DNA of 62,345 bases from the NCBI GenBank assembly GCA_024697865.1, contig JAILSC010000025.1:1-62345 (forward strand), read 5' to 3'. The notes under the pieces were generated by a model. That model ran no database searches. It was given only the letters and a program-made list of their open reading frames with translations, and was not told the DNA's origin. The first letter of the stretch is position 1. Each line of letters opens with the position of its first letter. Shown piece after piece: positions 43,959-52,652 of this stretch. The stretch comes from Candidatus Saccharimonadota bacterium. Lineage in GTDB: Bacteria; Patescibacteriota; Saccharimonadia; Saccharimonadales; Saccharimonadaceae. The position numbers were made by a program, and so were the translations under genes.

Positions 43959-43981
43959 GCCCCCGCTTTGGTAGCGGGGGC
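43959..43981 (-). terminator. Terminator after phoH
   Basis: A 9-bp G/C-rich stem (GCCCCCGCT with AGCGGGGGC) lies 3' of the phoH stop on the minus strand, followed by CCCCCTTTT and then the pth promoter. Confidence 0.75.
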
Positions 43982-44009
43982 TCAGGGAAAAGGGGAAACT
44001 AATGCCCAA

Positions 44010-45614
44010 CTATTGATGCGGCCGAGTTTTTTCAGCCTTCTGGCGCTTGGCTACTTCTTGCACCAGGGGGTGGCGCACGATTTCGTCCTCGGTGAAGCAG
44101 ACTTGGGCTACATGCTCGTTGTCAAGCAACAGTCTCGAGGCGTAGTTTAAGCCATTGTTGTCGCGATCCAGATAGGGGGCGTGGATCTGGTTAACATCGC
44201 CGGTCAGGATAATCTTGCCCTTCATGCCTAGGCGCTTAATCAGGGTGTCGGCTTGAGCTGCGTTTTGGTCCTGGAACTCATCGTAGATGGCCAGCTCGTG
44301 GGCGAAATCTCGCCCCCTAGCTGATTCGATCGGGACTACGGAGAACCAGTTATCCCAAATGCAATCTACTTTATCCTTGATACGCAGTTTTAAAGGGCGC
44401 CTGGCGTCCTTGCCCTTATCTTTGTCGGAGCCGAATTTATAAAGGTTTTCCAGGCCCTTTTTTAATTCAGAATCTTCGCACAATAGGTAATTTCTTAAGG
44501 CGTTTTTCAGCGGTTGTACGTCTGGATCCATTTTCTCATCCAGGTCGCCCGGCAAAGCACCGATGTTGCTGCGGTTTTCGCACGGTACCGCCGTCACGCC
44601 GATAAACCAGCCATCCTTACAAGCGTTGTAGCCAAAAATCGTAGCCATAAAAGTCTTGCCTGAACCAGCCGGCCCAGTACAGATCACTGCTGCGATGTTT
44701 TGGTCTAGTAGGGCCTCTTTATAGATGGCTTGACCTACGTTTTCCGGATTAGGGAGCCCGATGTCTTTGGTATAGCGCAGCCTCACAATGGCCTTTTGAT
44801 CAGCGTCGTATCGCCCTACATGATCAAAAAACGGGTTGTGATGTGGATCGAAGTCTTTCGGATATTCGGAAGGATCCGCTACGCTCATAACGATGAACTC
44901 ATTGGCCACTAAGGGCGGTTCATCCGGCATTAACTCCTCAAACCTCTCCAGACTGACTTTGGGGCCATTTTTCTTAACGCTGTTAAAGAAATCGGCGAAC
45001 AATTCTGCTGGCACCTCAACTTCGCGCCGCCCTGTATAGGGAGCCGGATATTTATATCCGTAGCGTGAAGTAGACAGTGCACGCACGCGCGCTCGAATTG
45101 CTAAACCATTGTCATTGGTTAGCAGGACTACGTTGTCGAACAAGGTTTTAGCTACAGTCTCAAGCGCTTCTGTTCCGTCTGTATCCAGTCCCTTCTCGTT
45201 CATGCTCGTGGCCAATGCCGTCAGGATGATTTGCCCGTCCATGTCCGTGCTCGAAGGGCGAAAGGGCAGGCACTTCGGGAAGTCTTTGTGCAGTGGCATG
45301 ATCGAGAATAGCTGTTTTCCATTGGAGACCTTGATTGGAGCTTCCAAGTTATAGACTTCGTCCATACTGTGGATATCGTCCTCGAACAGATTGCGCAGGC
45401 GCCATAAAACCGTTCGCGACGCTTCACCGCGCTCCGACTTCTCCCCCTTGAACTTAGACAGTTCGCGTACCACCACCGTCGGAATCACGATATGAGCCTC
45501 GGAGAGGTCAATTGTCGGTTCGTGCGGCGGCCTTCCCCCTTCCCCTGGGATGACATCAACATAATCAATGAGAATGTTGGTGTCGATCACGTAGATAGGT
45601 CGATCTTCAGACAT
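44010..45614 (-). CDS. phoH: PIN-PhoH fusion ATPase
   Basis: The 534-residue protein joins an N-terminal PIN nuclease domain ('IYVIDTNILIDYVD' with the acidic residues, about residues 4-190) to a PhoH ATPase (Walker A 'CTGPAGSGKTFMATIFG', Walker B 'ELAIYDEFQDQN', and 'LTGDVNQIHAP'). PIN-PhoH (PhoH2-type) proteins act as RNA helicase-nucleases. AGGAGG precedes the ATG. It is a single-gene unit ending at a strong hairpin. Confidence 0.92.
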   Translation of the reverse strand: MSEDRPIYVIDTNILIDYVDVIPGEGGRPPHEPTIDLSEAHIVIPTVVVRELSKFKGEKSERGEASRTVLWRLRNLFEDDIHSMDEVYNLEAPIKVSNGKQLFSIMPLHKDFPKCLPFRPSSTDMDGQIILTALATSMNEKGLDTDGTEALETVAKTLFDNVVLLTNDNGLAIRARVRALSTSRYGYKYPAPYTGRREVEVPAELFADFFNSVKKNGPKVSLERFEELMPDEPPLVANEFIVMSVADPSEYPKDFDPHHNPFFDHVGRYDADQKAIVRLRYTKDIGLPNPENVGQAIYKEALLDQNIAAVICTGPAGSGKTFMATIFGYNACKDGWFIGVTAVPCENRSNIGALPGDLDEKMDPDVQPLKNALRNYLLCEDSELKKGLENLYKFGSDKDKGKDARRPLKLRIKDKVDCIWDNWFSVVPIESARGRDFAHELAIYDEFQDQNAAQADTLIKRLGMKGKIILTGDVNQIHAPYLDRDNNGLNYASRLLLDNEHVAQVCFTEDEIVRHPLVQEVAKRQKAEKTRPHQ

Positions 45615-45733
45615 TTTAGTTCCTCCTTTTTAAAGATCGTTGGACCCTAACTACAAAAATGAGAGCCGATCCAAACCTGCTCCCACCTTATGTCTAGTTT
45701 AACACAAAAAAATCGACAAATAAAGACTTTTTG

Positions 45734-47191
45734 CTATTTACTGTCATTACGAAAGGAAAACATAATCGGGGTGCCTACGAAAGGGTATTTTTCCCGAATT
45801 TTTCGTTCTAAAAAGCGCTTCCAAGACCAATGTAAAAGTTCTAAATTGTGCCCATGTACTACGAACCACGGCGGGCAAACATCGGTCTGGACAATATATT
45901 TTGGCTTGGGGCGAGTGTTTTTTAGTCCTGCCGGAATATGCGAGGCGATCGCATCGTTTAGAATCTTGTTTAGTTCAGAAGTCTTAACTTCCGTGTGTCG
46001 GTTTTCGTCGATTTCTAGAGCTAACTCAAATAATTTCGTCACGTTCTTTCCGGTCTCGGAGCTGGTTAATAGGACTGGGGCATAAGGTAAGAAGTTGAAA
46101 TCTCGCTCTAAGTCATCCAAGATGCCGTCAATATCTTTAGGTTGCGGAATAGTAAGCTCTGGCTTGCGGCCGTCTTCGTCTAATTCTTCTTCGCGGGCCG
46201 ATTTCTCTTCGGCGAACTGGTCTAATTTGGCTTGGACTAGATCGGTTTTGGTTACGACCACGATGATTCCCTTGCCAGCTTCAATAATTTGCCCAGCTAG
46301 AGTTTGATCTAATTTGGCGTGCGGCTCAGTCCCGTCTACTAGGAGAGCGCAGATATCAGCTTCTTCAATTGCGGCTAAAGTACGAATGGCGGAGAATTTT
46401 TCAATCCCAACTTCGCGCTTGCCCGGTCGCCTCAAACCTGCCGTATCCAAAATCTCTAAGTCTCGTCCTTTGTATTTAATCTGTACGCGATTTATATCTC
46501 TAGTTGTTCCCTGCCTCGAGCTGACAATCGCTTGTTGCTTCTTCCCTAATGAATTAAACAGTGACGACTTACCTACATTCGGCCGGCCAATCAAAGCGAT
46601 TTTGAGAGAAGTTTTGGAATCCTTTTTTCGGGGGCTTTCGTAGGCTACGGCCGAGAGTGAGGGCGCTTCGCCCGTGACGACGGGCCGAAGCGACCCGTCC
46701 CCCGAAAAAATGGATTCTAAACTTCTCTTCAGATCCGTAGTCCCTTGGCCAGTCGTTGCCGAAGTGTAGTAAATGTTTTCTGGCGCAATCCCTAGCGCGC
46801 GGAATTCAGTTATCGGCAAAGAACTACCCAAGTCGCATTTATTTAAAACTAAATACACTGGTTTACCTGAGCGCAAAGCACTTTTCGCAATCTTAGCATC
46901 CTTATGGTCGAAATATTTGGCAGAATCTAGGGTTACCAAAATCACATCCGCCGCGTCAATTGCGTCGGCGATTTGGTCTTGAATCGAAGCTTCAAAATCG
47001 TCTGTCGGATCTTTCAACCCGGCGGTATCGATCAAGATAAAACTATCATCAATCGTCGCCATCACATTATCCCGCGTGGTTCCCTCCTCGCGCGCTACGA
47101 TGGCAATATTTTTTCGCGCCAGCCGATTCAAAAGGCTGGATTTTCCAGCATTTGTCTGACCGATTAATGCGACTATTGGTAACTTACTCAT
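45734..47191 (-). CDS. der: Ribosome assembly GTPase Der (EngA)
   Basis: The 485-residue protein has two tandem G domains, 'ALIGQTNAGKSSLLNRLARK' at the N-terminus and 'ALIGRPNVGKSSLFNSLGKK' at about residue 197, each with DTAG and NKxD/TKxD motifs, and a C-terminal KH domain. It matures the 50S subunit. Residues about 160-192, between the G domains, are encoded by a palindromic insertion (46608-46725). A second acidic insertion sits near residues 340-365. Minus-strand TGGTATAAT ends 7 nt before the ATG. Confidence 0.95.
   Translation of the reverse strand: MSKLPIVALIGQTNAGKSSLLNRLARKNIAIVAREEGTTRDNVMATIDDSFILIDTAGLKDPTDDFEASIQDQIADAIDAADVILVTLDSAKYFDHKDAKIAKSALRSGKPVYLVLNKCDLGSSLPITEFRALGIAPENIYYTSATTGQGTTDLKRSLESIFSGDGSLRPVVTGEAPSLSAVAYESPRKKDSKTSLKIALIGRPNVGKSSLFNSLGKKQQAIVSSRQGTTRDINRVQIKYKGRDLEILDTAGLRRPGKREVGIEKFSAIRTLAAIEEADICALLVDGTEPHAKLDQTLAGQIIEAGKGIIVVVTKTDLVQAKLDQFAEEKSAREEELDEDGRKPELTIPQPKDIDGILDDLERDFNFLPYAPVLLTSSETGKNVTKLFELALEIDENRHTEVKTSELNKILNDAIASHIPAGLKNTRPKPKYIVQTDVCPPWFVVHGHNLELLHWSWKRFLERKIREKYPFVGTPIMFSFRNDSK
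46608..46725. repeat. Palindromic element inserted in-frame in der
   Basis: Near-perfect 27-bp arms (46608-46634 and 46699-46725) flank a GC-rich core with a CGTAG/CTACG hairpin and a stem ending GCCCGT-GACG-ACGGGC. The core aligns over about 70 bp with the priA element (GGGGC, TTTCGnAG, GAGA, GCCCGTGRCGACGGGC, CCCC in order). The coding frame through the core differs from that in priA. Confidence 0.8.
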
Positions 47192-47229
47192 ACCTTAAAT
47201 TATACCATAAAACCATAAAAAATAAAGCC

Positions 47230-47259
47230 TTGACAAGGCGGGCTTTGCCATGGTACAAT
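47230..47259 (+). promoter_or_regulatory. Distal promoter of the tRNA-Glu unit
   Basis: TTGACA (47230-47235), 18 bp, TACAAT (47254-47259). The transcript would begin at the hairpin GCGGACC/GGTCCGC (47266-47291). A second box, TGATATAAT (hexamer 47298-47303), lies closer to the tRNA. Between 47304 and 47388 there are a GGCTC/GAGCC hairpin and a perfect 30-bp palindrome (47350-47379). Confidence 0.65.
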
Positions 47260-47310
47260 AATTTTGCGGACCTAACCCCCCTTGGGTCCGCTCTTGATAT
47301 AATTGATAAA

Positions 47311-47320
47311 TTGGCTCCGT
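47311..47320 (+). repeat. Duplicated tRNA-Glu 5' end
   Basis: TTGGCTCCGT at 47311-47320 repeats at 47387-47396, where it is the start of the tRNA-Glu gene. The first copy sits at the position expected for a tRNA directly downstream of the proximal -10 box, suggesting that about 76 bp was inserted or duplicated between promoter and tRNA. Confidence 0.6.
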
Positions 47321-47388
47321 ATGTAAGCATACAAGAGCCGACGCTCGTTAACAAATCTAAAACTAGTTTTAGATTTGTTCGCTCACTT

Positions 47389-47465
47389 GGCTCCGTCGTC
47401 TAGTGGTCCAGGACTCCTGGTTCTCATCCAGGCAATCGCGGGTTCGAATCCCGCCGGAGTCACCA
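47389..47465 (+). tRNA. tRNA-Glu (CTC)
   Basis: The cloverleaf has acceptor GGCTCCG with CGGAGTC, anticodon loop TTCTCAT (anticodon CTC), T-arm GGGTTCGAATCCC and encoded CCA. Unlike the other tRNAs in the window its nearest -10 box is more than 80 nt away, so it carries a structured leader. Confidence 0.95.
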
Positions 47466-47472
47466 GGAAATA

Positions 47473-47495
47473 AAACAGGCCTGAAAGGCCTGGTT
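47473..47495 (+). terminator. Terminator after tRNA-Glu
   Basis: AAACAGGCCT-GAA-AGGCCTGGTTT forms a 10-bp stem and is followed by GTTTT. Confidence 0.85.
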
Positions 47496-47566
47496 TGTTT
47501 TCTGGTTGTTTCCGCAGGAAACAGAATCCGCGAAGCGGGTTCGCACCGAGCGAAGCGAGGTTAACT

Positions 47567-47585
47567 ATCCCGCCGGAGTCACCAG
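47567..47585 (+). repeat. Duplicated tRNA-Glu 3' end (19 bp)
   Basis: ATCCCGCCGGAGTCACCAG is identical to 47448-47466, the 3' end of tRNA-Glu including CCA, 119 bp further on. The interval holds the tRNA terminator and two more hairpins (TGTTTCC/GGAAACA and CGCGAAGCG type). It resembles an attachment-site scar like the one at tRNA-Asn. Confidence 0.8.
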
Positions 47586-47590
47586 AAAAA

Positions 47591-47622
47591 CAAAAAAGAG
47601 CCCCGTAGGGCCCTTCTTTTTT
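47591..47622. terminator. Bidirectional terminator before DUF3048 gene end
   Basis: A-run, AGAGCCC/GGGCCCTT stem and T7 make a terminator usable on both strands, mainly for the minus-strand DUF3048 gene. Confidence 0.8.
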
Positions 47623-48899
47623 TAGTATTCTACACTGCCGTAATTTGGCACTGCCGTAACGAAAGTTTGGCCAGGGGCTAGTTTGACCTCTTTTCCGTCT
47701 TGATCTGTAAATTTAATTTGATCTTCGGCACTAGTCTTTTGCCACTTACCATTAATAGCCAAACCATTCTGGAAAATGTAGGCATCACCCGAACCAATCG
47801 CGGTGATATCCTCGTGGTAGTTATCCGAAGCTCGGGATTCCTGTACCATCATCACGGCTACTACCGATGGGGCTACCTGAGTCAAATTACAAACATCTTC
47901 TGGGTTACGTTCACCCAGATCTTCTGTTCCGCAGCTGTATACTTCATGGGCTAGACCGCTAGCATAACTTCTCAAATACACATTATGATCTACGTCGTAA
48001 TTGTAAACCACGTTAAAGTCGGCCCAGCCGCCTAAGTTCAAAGCTATAGAAGGCACCGGCACTTCTACGGCTGAGGTGTCTTTCTTAGTCGCTTTGGTGA
48101 TGTCTAATTTTTCTGAAACTGATTCGTCGGCTCTTTGTTTCTCGGATTCGGCTGGCGTTAAACGAGCGAAGCCTCTGACGTTAGAGGAATCATAGCCATG
48201 ATCAGTGCTGAATTTATGTAAATATGTGGAGGTGGTAAATAGATTATTCCATAAGCGCCCACCGTAAGTTCCGCGGTACATATAAGTGTAATCTTCGCTT
48301 AAATCTTTATATCCACCAGTAGAAACTGCAGCCAAGGCATCATCTGCTCCACCAGCATGGACAATCGTACAATCAAACGGCGTATCCCATTGCAAGTAAT
48401 AGATGCGGAGTGAACGGATTGGACCAATAATCGCGGCCGATGGATCTTGGTAAATTGCTGCGAACCGAGTAATGCCCGATTCGGCAATCGCCTCAAATAC
48501 CACGCCTGCATCAGTCAGCCCAGCCTGCGGCCGAGCTCCATCCGTACCGTTTGGCATCTGTATGCAATAGGTTGGTGCGCTCACATTAGCGCCCTTAGCT
48601 AAGGCTTCACCAGTTAAGGCGCTGTATTCCGCGTTGTCGGCTTGTTTTGAGGGAATGGTGGGGTATTCCAGACTGGCTTTTTTGCCGCCAAAGACCAAGA
48701 AGGCGACTAAAAGACAGGCCACTCCGCCCACCAGGCTGAGCCCACCAATGATTTTAGGAATCAATAATTTCTTGCTTTTCTTAGGTTTGGCTTCCGCTAA
48801 TTTCGGACGCGCTGCTTTAGTGGCATCGTCGACGCTTTCCCCTGTGAATGCGGCTCTCAGCTCTGCATTGGTGATTTTTGATTGTTCTTTGTTGTCCAT
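47622..48899 (-). CDS. DUF3048 (YerB-like) membrane-anchored protein
   Basis: The 425-residue protein has a cytoplasmic basic N-terminus, one membrane helix (about residues 48-70) and an extracytoplasmic DUF3048 domain ('PNGTDGARPQAGLTDAGVVFE', 'AESGITRFAAIYQ', 'IGPIRSLRIYYLQW', 'VHAGGADDAL', and C-terminal 'PSVVAVMMVQE'). The family is found in Gram-positive envelopes, and its function is not established. GGAGTAAAC precedes the ATG. Confidence 0.87.
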   Translation of the reverse strand: MDNKEQSKITNAELRAAFTGESVDDATKAARPKLAEAKPKKSKKLLIPKIIGGLSLVGGVACLLVAFLVFGGKKASLEYPTIPSKQADNAEYSALTGEALAKGANVSAPTYCIQMPNGTDGARPQAGLTDAGVVFEAIAESGITRFAAIYQDPSAAIIGPIRSLRIYYLQWDTPFDCTIVHAGGADDALAAVSTGGYKDLSEDYTYMYRGTYGGRLWNNLFTTSTYLHKFSTDHGYDSSNVRGFARLTPAESEKQRADESVSEKLDITKATKKDTSAVEVPVPSIALNLGGWADFNVVYNYDVDHNVYLRSYASGLAHEVYSCGTEDLGERNPEDVCNLTQVAPSVVAVMMVQESRASDNYHEDITAIGSGDAYIFQNGLAINGKWQKTSAEDQIKFTDQDGKEVKLAPGQTFVTAVPNYGSVEY

Positions 48900-49056
48900 A
48901 AGTTTACTCCACTATTAGACTGTCTGCCTACATTATATACGATACCTTAAAATATTGCAAAATTCTAGTGCTTTTTTAGAAAAAATAAGCAAAAAAAGTA
49001 TTTACAATCCTTTACGCTTGTGTTATTATAAATGCATACCAAGGTCACACATAAAC

Positions 49057-49104
49057 ATGAATTGTGGATTTTTAAGGTACACAGAGGTTATACATAAAAA
49101 ATGA
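49057..49104 (+). CDS. Possible 15-codon upstream ORF overlapping the next start
   Basis: An ORF of 15 codons (MNCGFLRYTEVIHKK) ends in TGA, which overlaps the ATG of the next gene as ATGA. The downstream gene has no close Shine-Dalgarno, so coupling through this ORF is possible. Its own ribosome-binding site (AAGG, 12 nt away) is weak, so this is tentative. Confidence 0.25.
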   Translation: MNCGFLRYTEVIHKK

Positions 49105-50174
49105 GTTATAAGTTTTTAAAAAAGAACCGTGCCCAGCCCAACTTCCTGTGTCAAGATCGGGCTGCTGTTAGATTTCAAACCAAGCTCAAAATAGGGCTAG
49201 TTTGTGTCCTCTCGATTACCTCCGGTGTACAAGTTAGCAACATGGTGGCGCAGCAAGCCGTCGCCGAAAACACCACTTTTCAAGTTAATGTCGTAGAAAG
49301 TCTTTCCGTTTCAGTCACTACCGATAGCAGCGAAAGCTCAGACGTAGCTAATACTTTTTTGCGTGTCCCCGTCACCGTGGATGTCTCCTCTAATAACGCT
49401 AGTGGTTTTACCGCCTCAATGTACGCCACTAACGACAACGCCGATCAAACTATCGGGAGCCATACCGTGTTAAATACCGACCTCACTAACGGCACTACGG
49501 ATTATATTTCCACGCTCAGCAGCAACGTCCAAAAGTCTAACTTTACCGCCAATAACTGGGGTTATTCTCTACAAAATAATACTACTGACTCTACTGAGTC
49601 TACTTCCGGCGACAATCCTGCCGGCAAATCCACTAGTACTTATAGCCCAGTCGTTAGTACTTCGGCTACTCCTACTACAGTTATGCAGCGTAGCGTTGCG
49701 TCTACCGGGACGCAAACTATTTGGTTTGGCACTAAAGCCGATATTACCAAAACTTCCGGCACCTATACCAATACTGTTGTTCTTAGCGTAGTTACGGGCG
49801 ATATCACCGAGCCCGATAATCCAATCACTCCAGACGATCCAGTTGGCCCCAATGACGACACGCCTAACGATAACCAAGCCACTTACACCACTTCTGGCGT
49901 AGGTGCTAGCGGTGTAAGCGGTACCACAGTTTATACTACTACCAGCTCTAGCGGTGCCAGTAGCACCACCGATACGCAAGTCAGTGCCGGCAATATCACC
50001 TCCTCCTACTCTAACCCAGCCGGCGTCACCGATCGTACTTCCAGTACTAACGGCTCTCCGCTTGCCGCTGGTTTAGCTGTCGCTGCCGGTGTGGCTGCTA
50101 CTTCCGGGGCAATCTTCTTCATCTTGGCAAAGCGCAAAAAGGATGACGAAGAGGACGAAGAAGACCAAATCTAA
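49101..50174 (+). CDS. Ser/Thr-rich surface protein with C-terminal anchor
   Basis: The 357-residue protein has a basic N-terminus and signal-like hydrophobic segment (about residues 28-58, 'VCVLSITSGVQVSNMVAQQAVA'), a long Ser/Thr/Val extracellular part, a Pro-rich linker ('EPDNPITPDDPVGPNDD'), and a C-terminal membrane helix (about 320-343) with an Arg/Lys then acidic tail. The end looks like a cell-wall sorting region but has no LPxTG-type motif. A TTTACA-17-TATTAT promoter lies about 70-100 nt upstream. The function is probably adhesive or S-layer-like. Confidence 0.78.
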   Translation: MSYKFLKKNRAQPNFLCQDRAAVRFQTKLKIGLVCVLSITSGVQVSNMVAQQAVAENTTFQVNVVESLSVSVTTDSSESSDVANTFLRVPVTVDVSSNNASGFTASMYATNDNADQTIGSHTVLNTDLTNGTTDYISTLSSNVQKSNFTANNWGYSLQNNTTDSTESTSGDNPAGKSTSTYSPVVSTSATPTTVMQRSVASTGTQTIWFGTKADITKTSGTYTNTVVLSVVTGDITEPDNPITPDDPVGPNDDTPNDNQATYTTSGVGASGVSGTTVYTTTSSSGASSTTDTQVSAGNITSSYSNPAGVTDRTSSTNGSPLAAGLAVAAGVAATSGAIFFILAKRKKDDEEDEEDQI

Positions 50175-50201
50175 TTCCCTGATCTGTGGTATAATATATC
50201 T

Positions 50202-51641
50202 ATGATTGTTACTAGATTTGCTCCTAGCCCTACTGGCTATATTCATATCGGCAATGTGCGGTCGGCGATTTATCCATACCTACTGGCTCGTCAGGCTAAA
50301 GACGGAAAAATGATTCTGCGAATCGAAGACACAGACCGAGCCCGCTATGTCGAGGGAGCTACTGAATTGATTGAAGATACCCTAGAGTGGTTGGGGCTCA
50401 ATTGGGATGAAGGTCCCATTGTCGGCGGCCCTAATGGCCCCTATTTCCAAAGCGAGCGTCAAGATATCTACCTTCAGTGGGCTCAAAAACTGGTGGCTGC
50501 TGGTCGCGCTTACGCCGATCCAACTCCTCCTGAGCAAATCGATGAATACCGTAAGCAATGCAGTCAAAACAAAGTTCCCTTTTTGTACCGCAATTTTCGT
50601 CCAGAGCAAACGCCCGAATGGCAACCTGGCATGCCTCTAAGATTCAAAGCCGAGCCCAAGAATTACACTTGGCATGATGAGGTGATGGGCGATCTTAGTG
50701 CTGGCCCCGAGGTGCAGGACGATATTATTTTAATTAAGAAAGACGGTTTTCCAACCTATAATTTTGCTCACATTGTGGACGATGCTGAAATGGGTGTTAC
50801 TCACGTCATGCGTGGAGCTGAGTATATTTCTAGCACGCCAAATTATCTAGCCTTGTATGACGCCTTGGGCCTAGAACGGCCGAAGTTGGTTTCCTTGCCA
50901 CACATTCTTGCGCCACAGGGCAACAAAAAACTAGGCAAGCGCGACGGAGCTAAATCGGTCACCGAATACCGCGACGACGGCATTTTACCTGAAGCGATGT
51001 TGAATTATTTAGCCTGTCTTGGCTGGAATGATGGGACTGAACAGGAAATCTACACTAAAGACGAGTTGACTAACCGTTTCTCATTGGATCGGATTCAGAG
51101 TTCTGGTGCCCGCTATGACGAAACTAAGCTCCTTTGGATGAATGGACAATGGCTTCGGCGAATTTACGATACGGACGGCCCGGAGGCCCTCTTCTCTCGT
51201 ACTACAGGGTTTTGGCCAGAGTCTGCAGCTGACGTTAGCGATGAATATAAATTAAAAGTGCTGAGTATTATTTATGATCGCTTAAAAACGCTTTCCGATC
51301 TTCGAACTATGACTGACTATTTCTTCAAAGATCCCGTCATTGATTTAGAGATGTTACTTCAAAACAAATTCCTCAAAAAACTGTCTGAGTCGGAGCTAGA
51401 GGATCTATTAAAACGAACTATTGCCAAGCTTGCCGATCTGGAGTCTTGGACGGCTGATAGCTTGCAAGAGGTCCTTAATGCGCTTCTGGCTGAGACCGGA
51501 AAAAAACCCGCCGAGCTGTTTAGCTTGATCCGAATTGCTCTTAGCTTCGCCCCCTTCTCTCCGGCGCTCAATCTTACTATGGAAGTCCTCGGTAAAGAAA
51601 CTTCCCTCGCCAGGCTAAACGCAGTTGCTAGTAGCATTTAA
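50202..51641 (+). CDS. gltX: Glutamyl-tRNA synthetase
   Basis: The 479-residue class I synthetase starts 'TRFAPSPTGYIHIGNVRSAI' (HIGH region HIGN) and has the KMSKS-type motif 'NKKLGKRDGAKSV'. The C-terminal anticodon-binding domain is complete. It charges tRNA-Glu (one is encoded 2.8 kb away) and perhaps tRNA-Gln where GatCAB is used. TGGTATAAT (hexamer 50190-50195) ends 6 nt before the ATG, a clean leaderless example. The convergent gene ends 4 bp after its stop. Confidence 0.96.
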   Translation: MIVTRFAPSPTGYIHIGNVRSAIYPYLLARQAKDGKMILRIEDTDRARYVEGATELIEDTLEWLGLNWDEGPIVGGPNGPYFQSERQDIYLQWAQKLVAAGRAYADPTPPEQIDEYRKQCSQNKVPFLYRNFRPEQTPEWQPGMPLRFKAEPKNYTWHDEVMGDLSAGPEVQDDIILIKKDGFPTYNFAHIVDDAEMGVTHVMRGAEYISSTPNYLALYDALGLERPKLVSLPHILAPQGNKKLGKRDGAKSVTEYRDDGILPEAMLNYLACLGWNDGTEQEIYTKDELTNRFSLDRIQSSGARYDETKLLWMNGQWLRRIYDTDGPEALFSRTTGFWPESAADVSDEYKLKVLSIIYDRLKTLSDLRTMTDYFFKDPVIDLEMLLQNKFLKKLSESELEDLLKRTIAKLADLESWTADSLQEVLNALLAETGKKPAELFSLIRIALSFAPFSPALNLTMEVLGKETSLARLNAVASSI

Positions 51642-51645
51642 CTAG

Positions 51646-52554
51646 TTACAAGGATACGGCAATAGAGCGGATTTGCTTGTTAGTTAGTGAGCCGGAAGTA
51701 GTGTCAATCTTATAAACAATACCCCCATTGACCCAAGCTGCATCACTGCCACTGATATAGATAGTTAGGCCTTGTTCTCGGATGACGGTGTAATTTTCAC
51801 CGTATTCTTCTTTAACGAAATTCGAAAGTAAGGCGTTAGTGTCCCAGGAAGACTTCTCTTCAGTTAGGGTGAAGCTGCTATCAGTAGCGCTGTTGGTAAA
51901 AGTCATTGTTACTTTTCCTTCTTCAGAGGTAATACCGGAAACGCTGTAATCTCGTGGGATGTAATTAGGATAAGTCGGCTCAATGCCAGTTTGCATCGCC
52001 GCTACTCTTAAGGAAATATCTGGCATATTCAAATTGACAAAGTAAACTACTGCAAACACTGCCGCAGCGGCACACGCTGTAGCCAACATTATCCGCCCGA
52101 AACTAAAATGCATCTGTTTGCTGAGTTTTTTGGTCTTTTTCTTGGTTTTGACTTGGTCTGTCATGTTTTTTCCTTCTTCCATGGTTACATTCTCTGCTGA
52201 AGCCAAGGCTTTCTGAATCGCCTGATCTTTCAGTTGTTTAGCGGTAATTCTGGACGCGCTCTGCTGCTGCATGGCCTCTGTCCGCTGGCGCATTCGGGAA
52301 TTCGCCTTGTCTTGCATCGGATGCGGTATGGCTGGAGCCATCGCTCCTCCCGTTTGGACAGATGTTTTTACTCTAGTGGTCACCATCGCTTCTTCTGAAC
52401 GACGAAACCGTTGTACTTTCGGACTACGCTTGATCTTTACGTCTGCATCTGGCTGTTTAGATGGCCGCCGAGTGTACTTTCGACTCAGAGTGGTCGAAGG
52501 TTTTGTTTTGCGGTGATTAACCGTGGCTGCTCGAGTTTGTTTAGATGTTTGCAT
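51646..52554 (-). CDS. Membrane protein with DUF4367-like extracellular domain
   Basis: The 302-residue protein has a very basic, disordered cytoplasmic half (about residues 1-148), one membrane helix (about 152-175) and an extracellular beta domain with 'YPNYIPRDYSVSGITSEEGKVTM' and the final 'WVNGGIVYKIDTTSGSLTNKQI..IA', which matches the DUF4367 layout found in anti-sigma and sporulation-type lipoproteins. Its role is unknown. GCGAGGT is the ribosome-binding site. Confidence 0.72.
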   Translation of the reverse strand: MQTSKQTRAATVNHRKTKPSTTLSRKYTRRPSKQPDADVKIKRSPKVQRFRRSEEAMVTTRVKTSVQTGGAMAPAIPHPMQDKANSRMRQRTEAMQQQSASRITAKQLKDQAIQKALASAENVTMEEGKNMTDQVKTKKKTKKLSKQMHFSFGRIMLATACAAAAVFAVVYFVNLNMPDISLRVAAMQTGIEPTYPNYIPRDYSVSGITSEEGKVTMTFTNSATDSSFTLTEEKSSWDTNALLSNFVKEEYGENYTVIREQGLTIYISGSDAAWVNGGIVYKIDTTSGSLTNKQIRSIAVSL

Positions 52555-52652
52555 AGTACCTCGCTTATTCTTATGTCTATCATACCCTCTTTTTTAGAAA
52601 AACGCAAGAGTTTATTTTCTAAATTATTATGGTATAATTAAGGTACCTAGTA

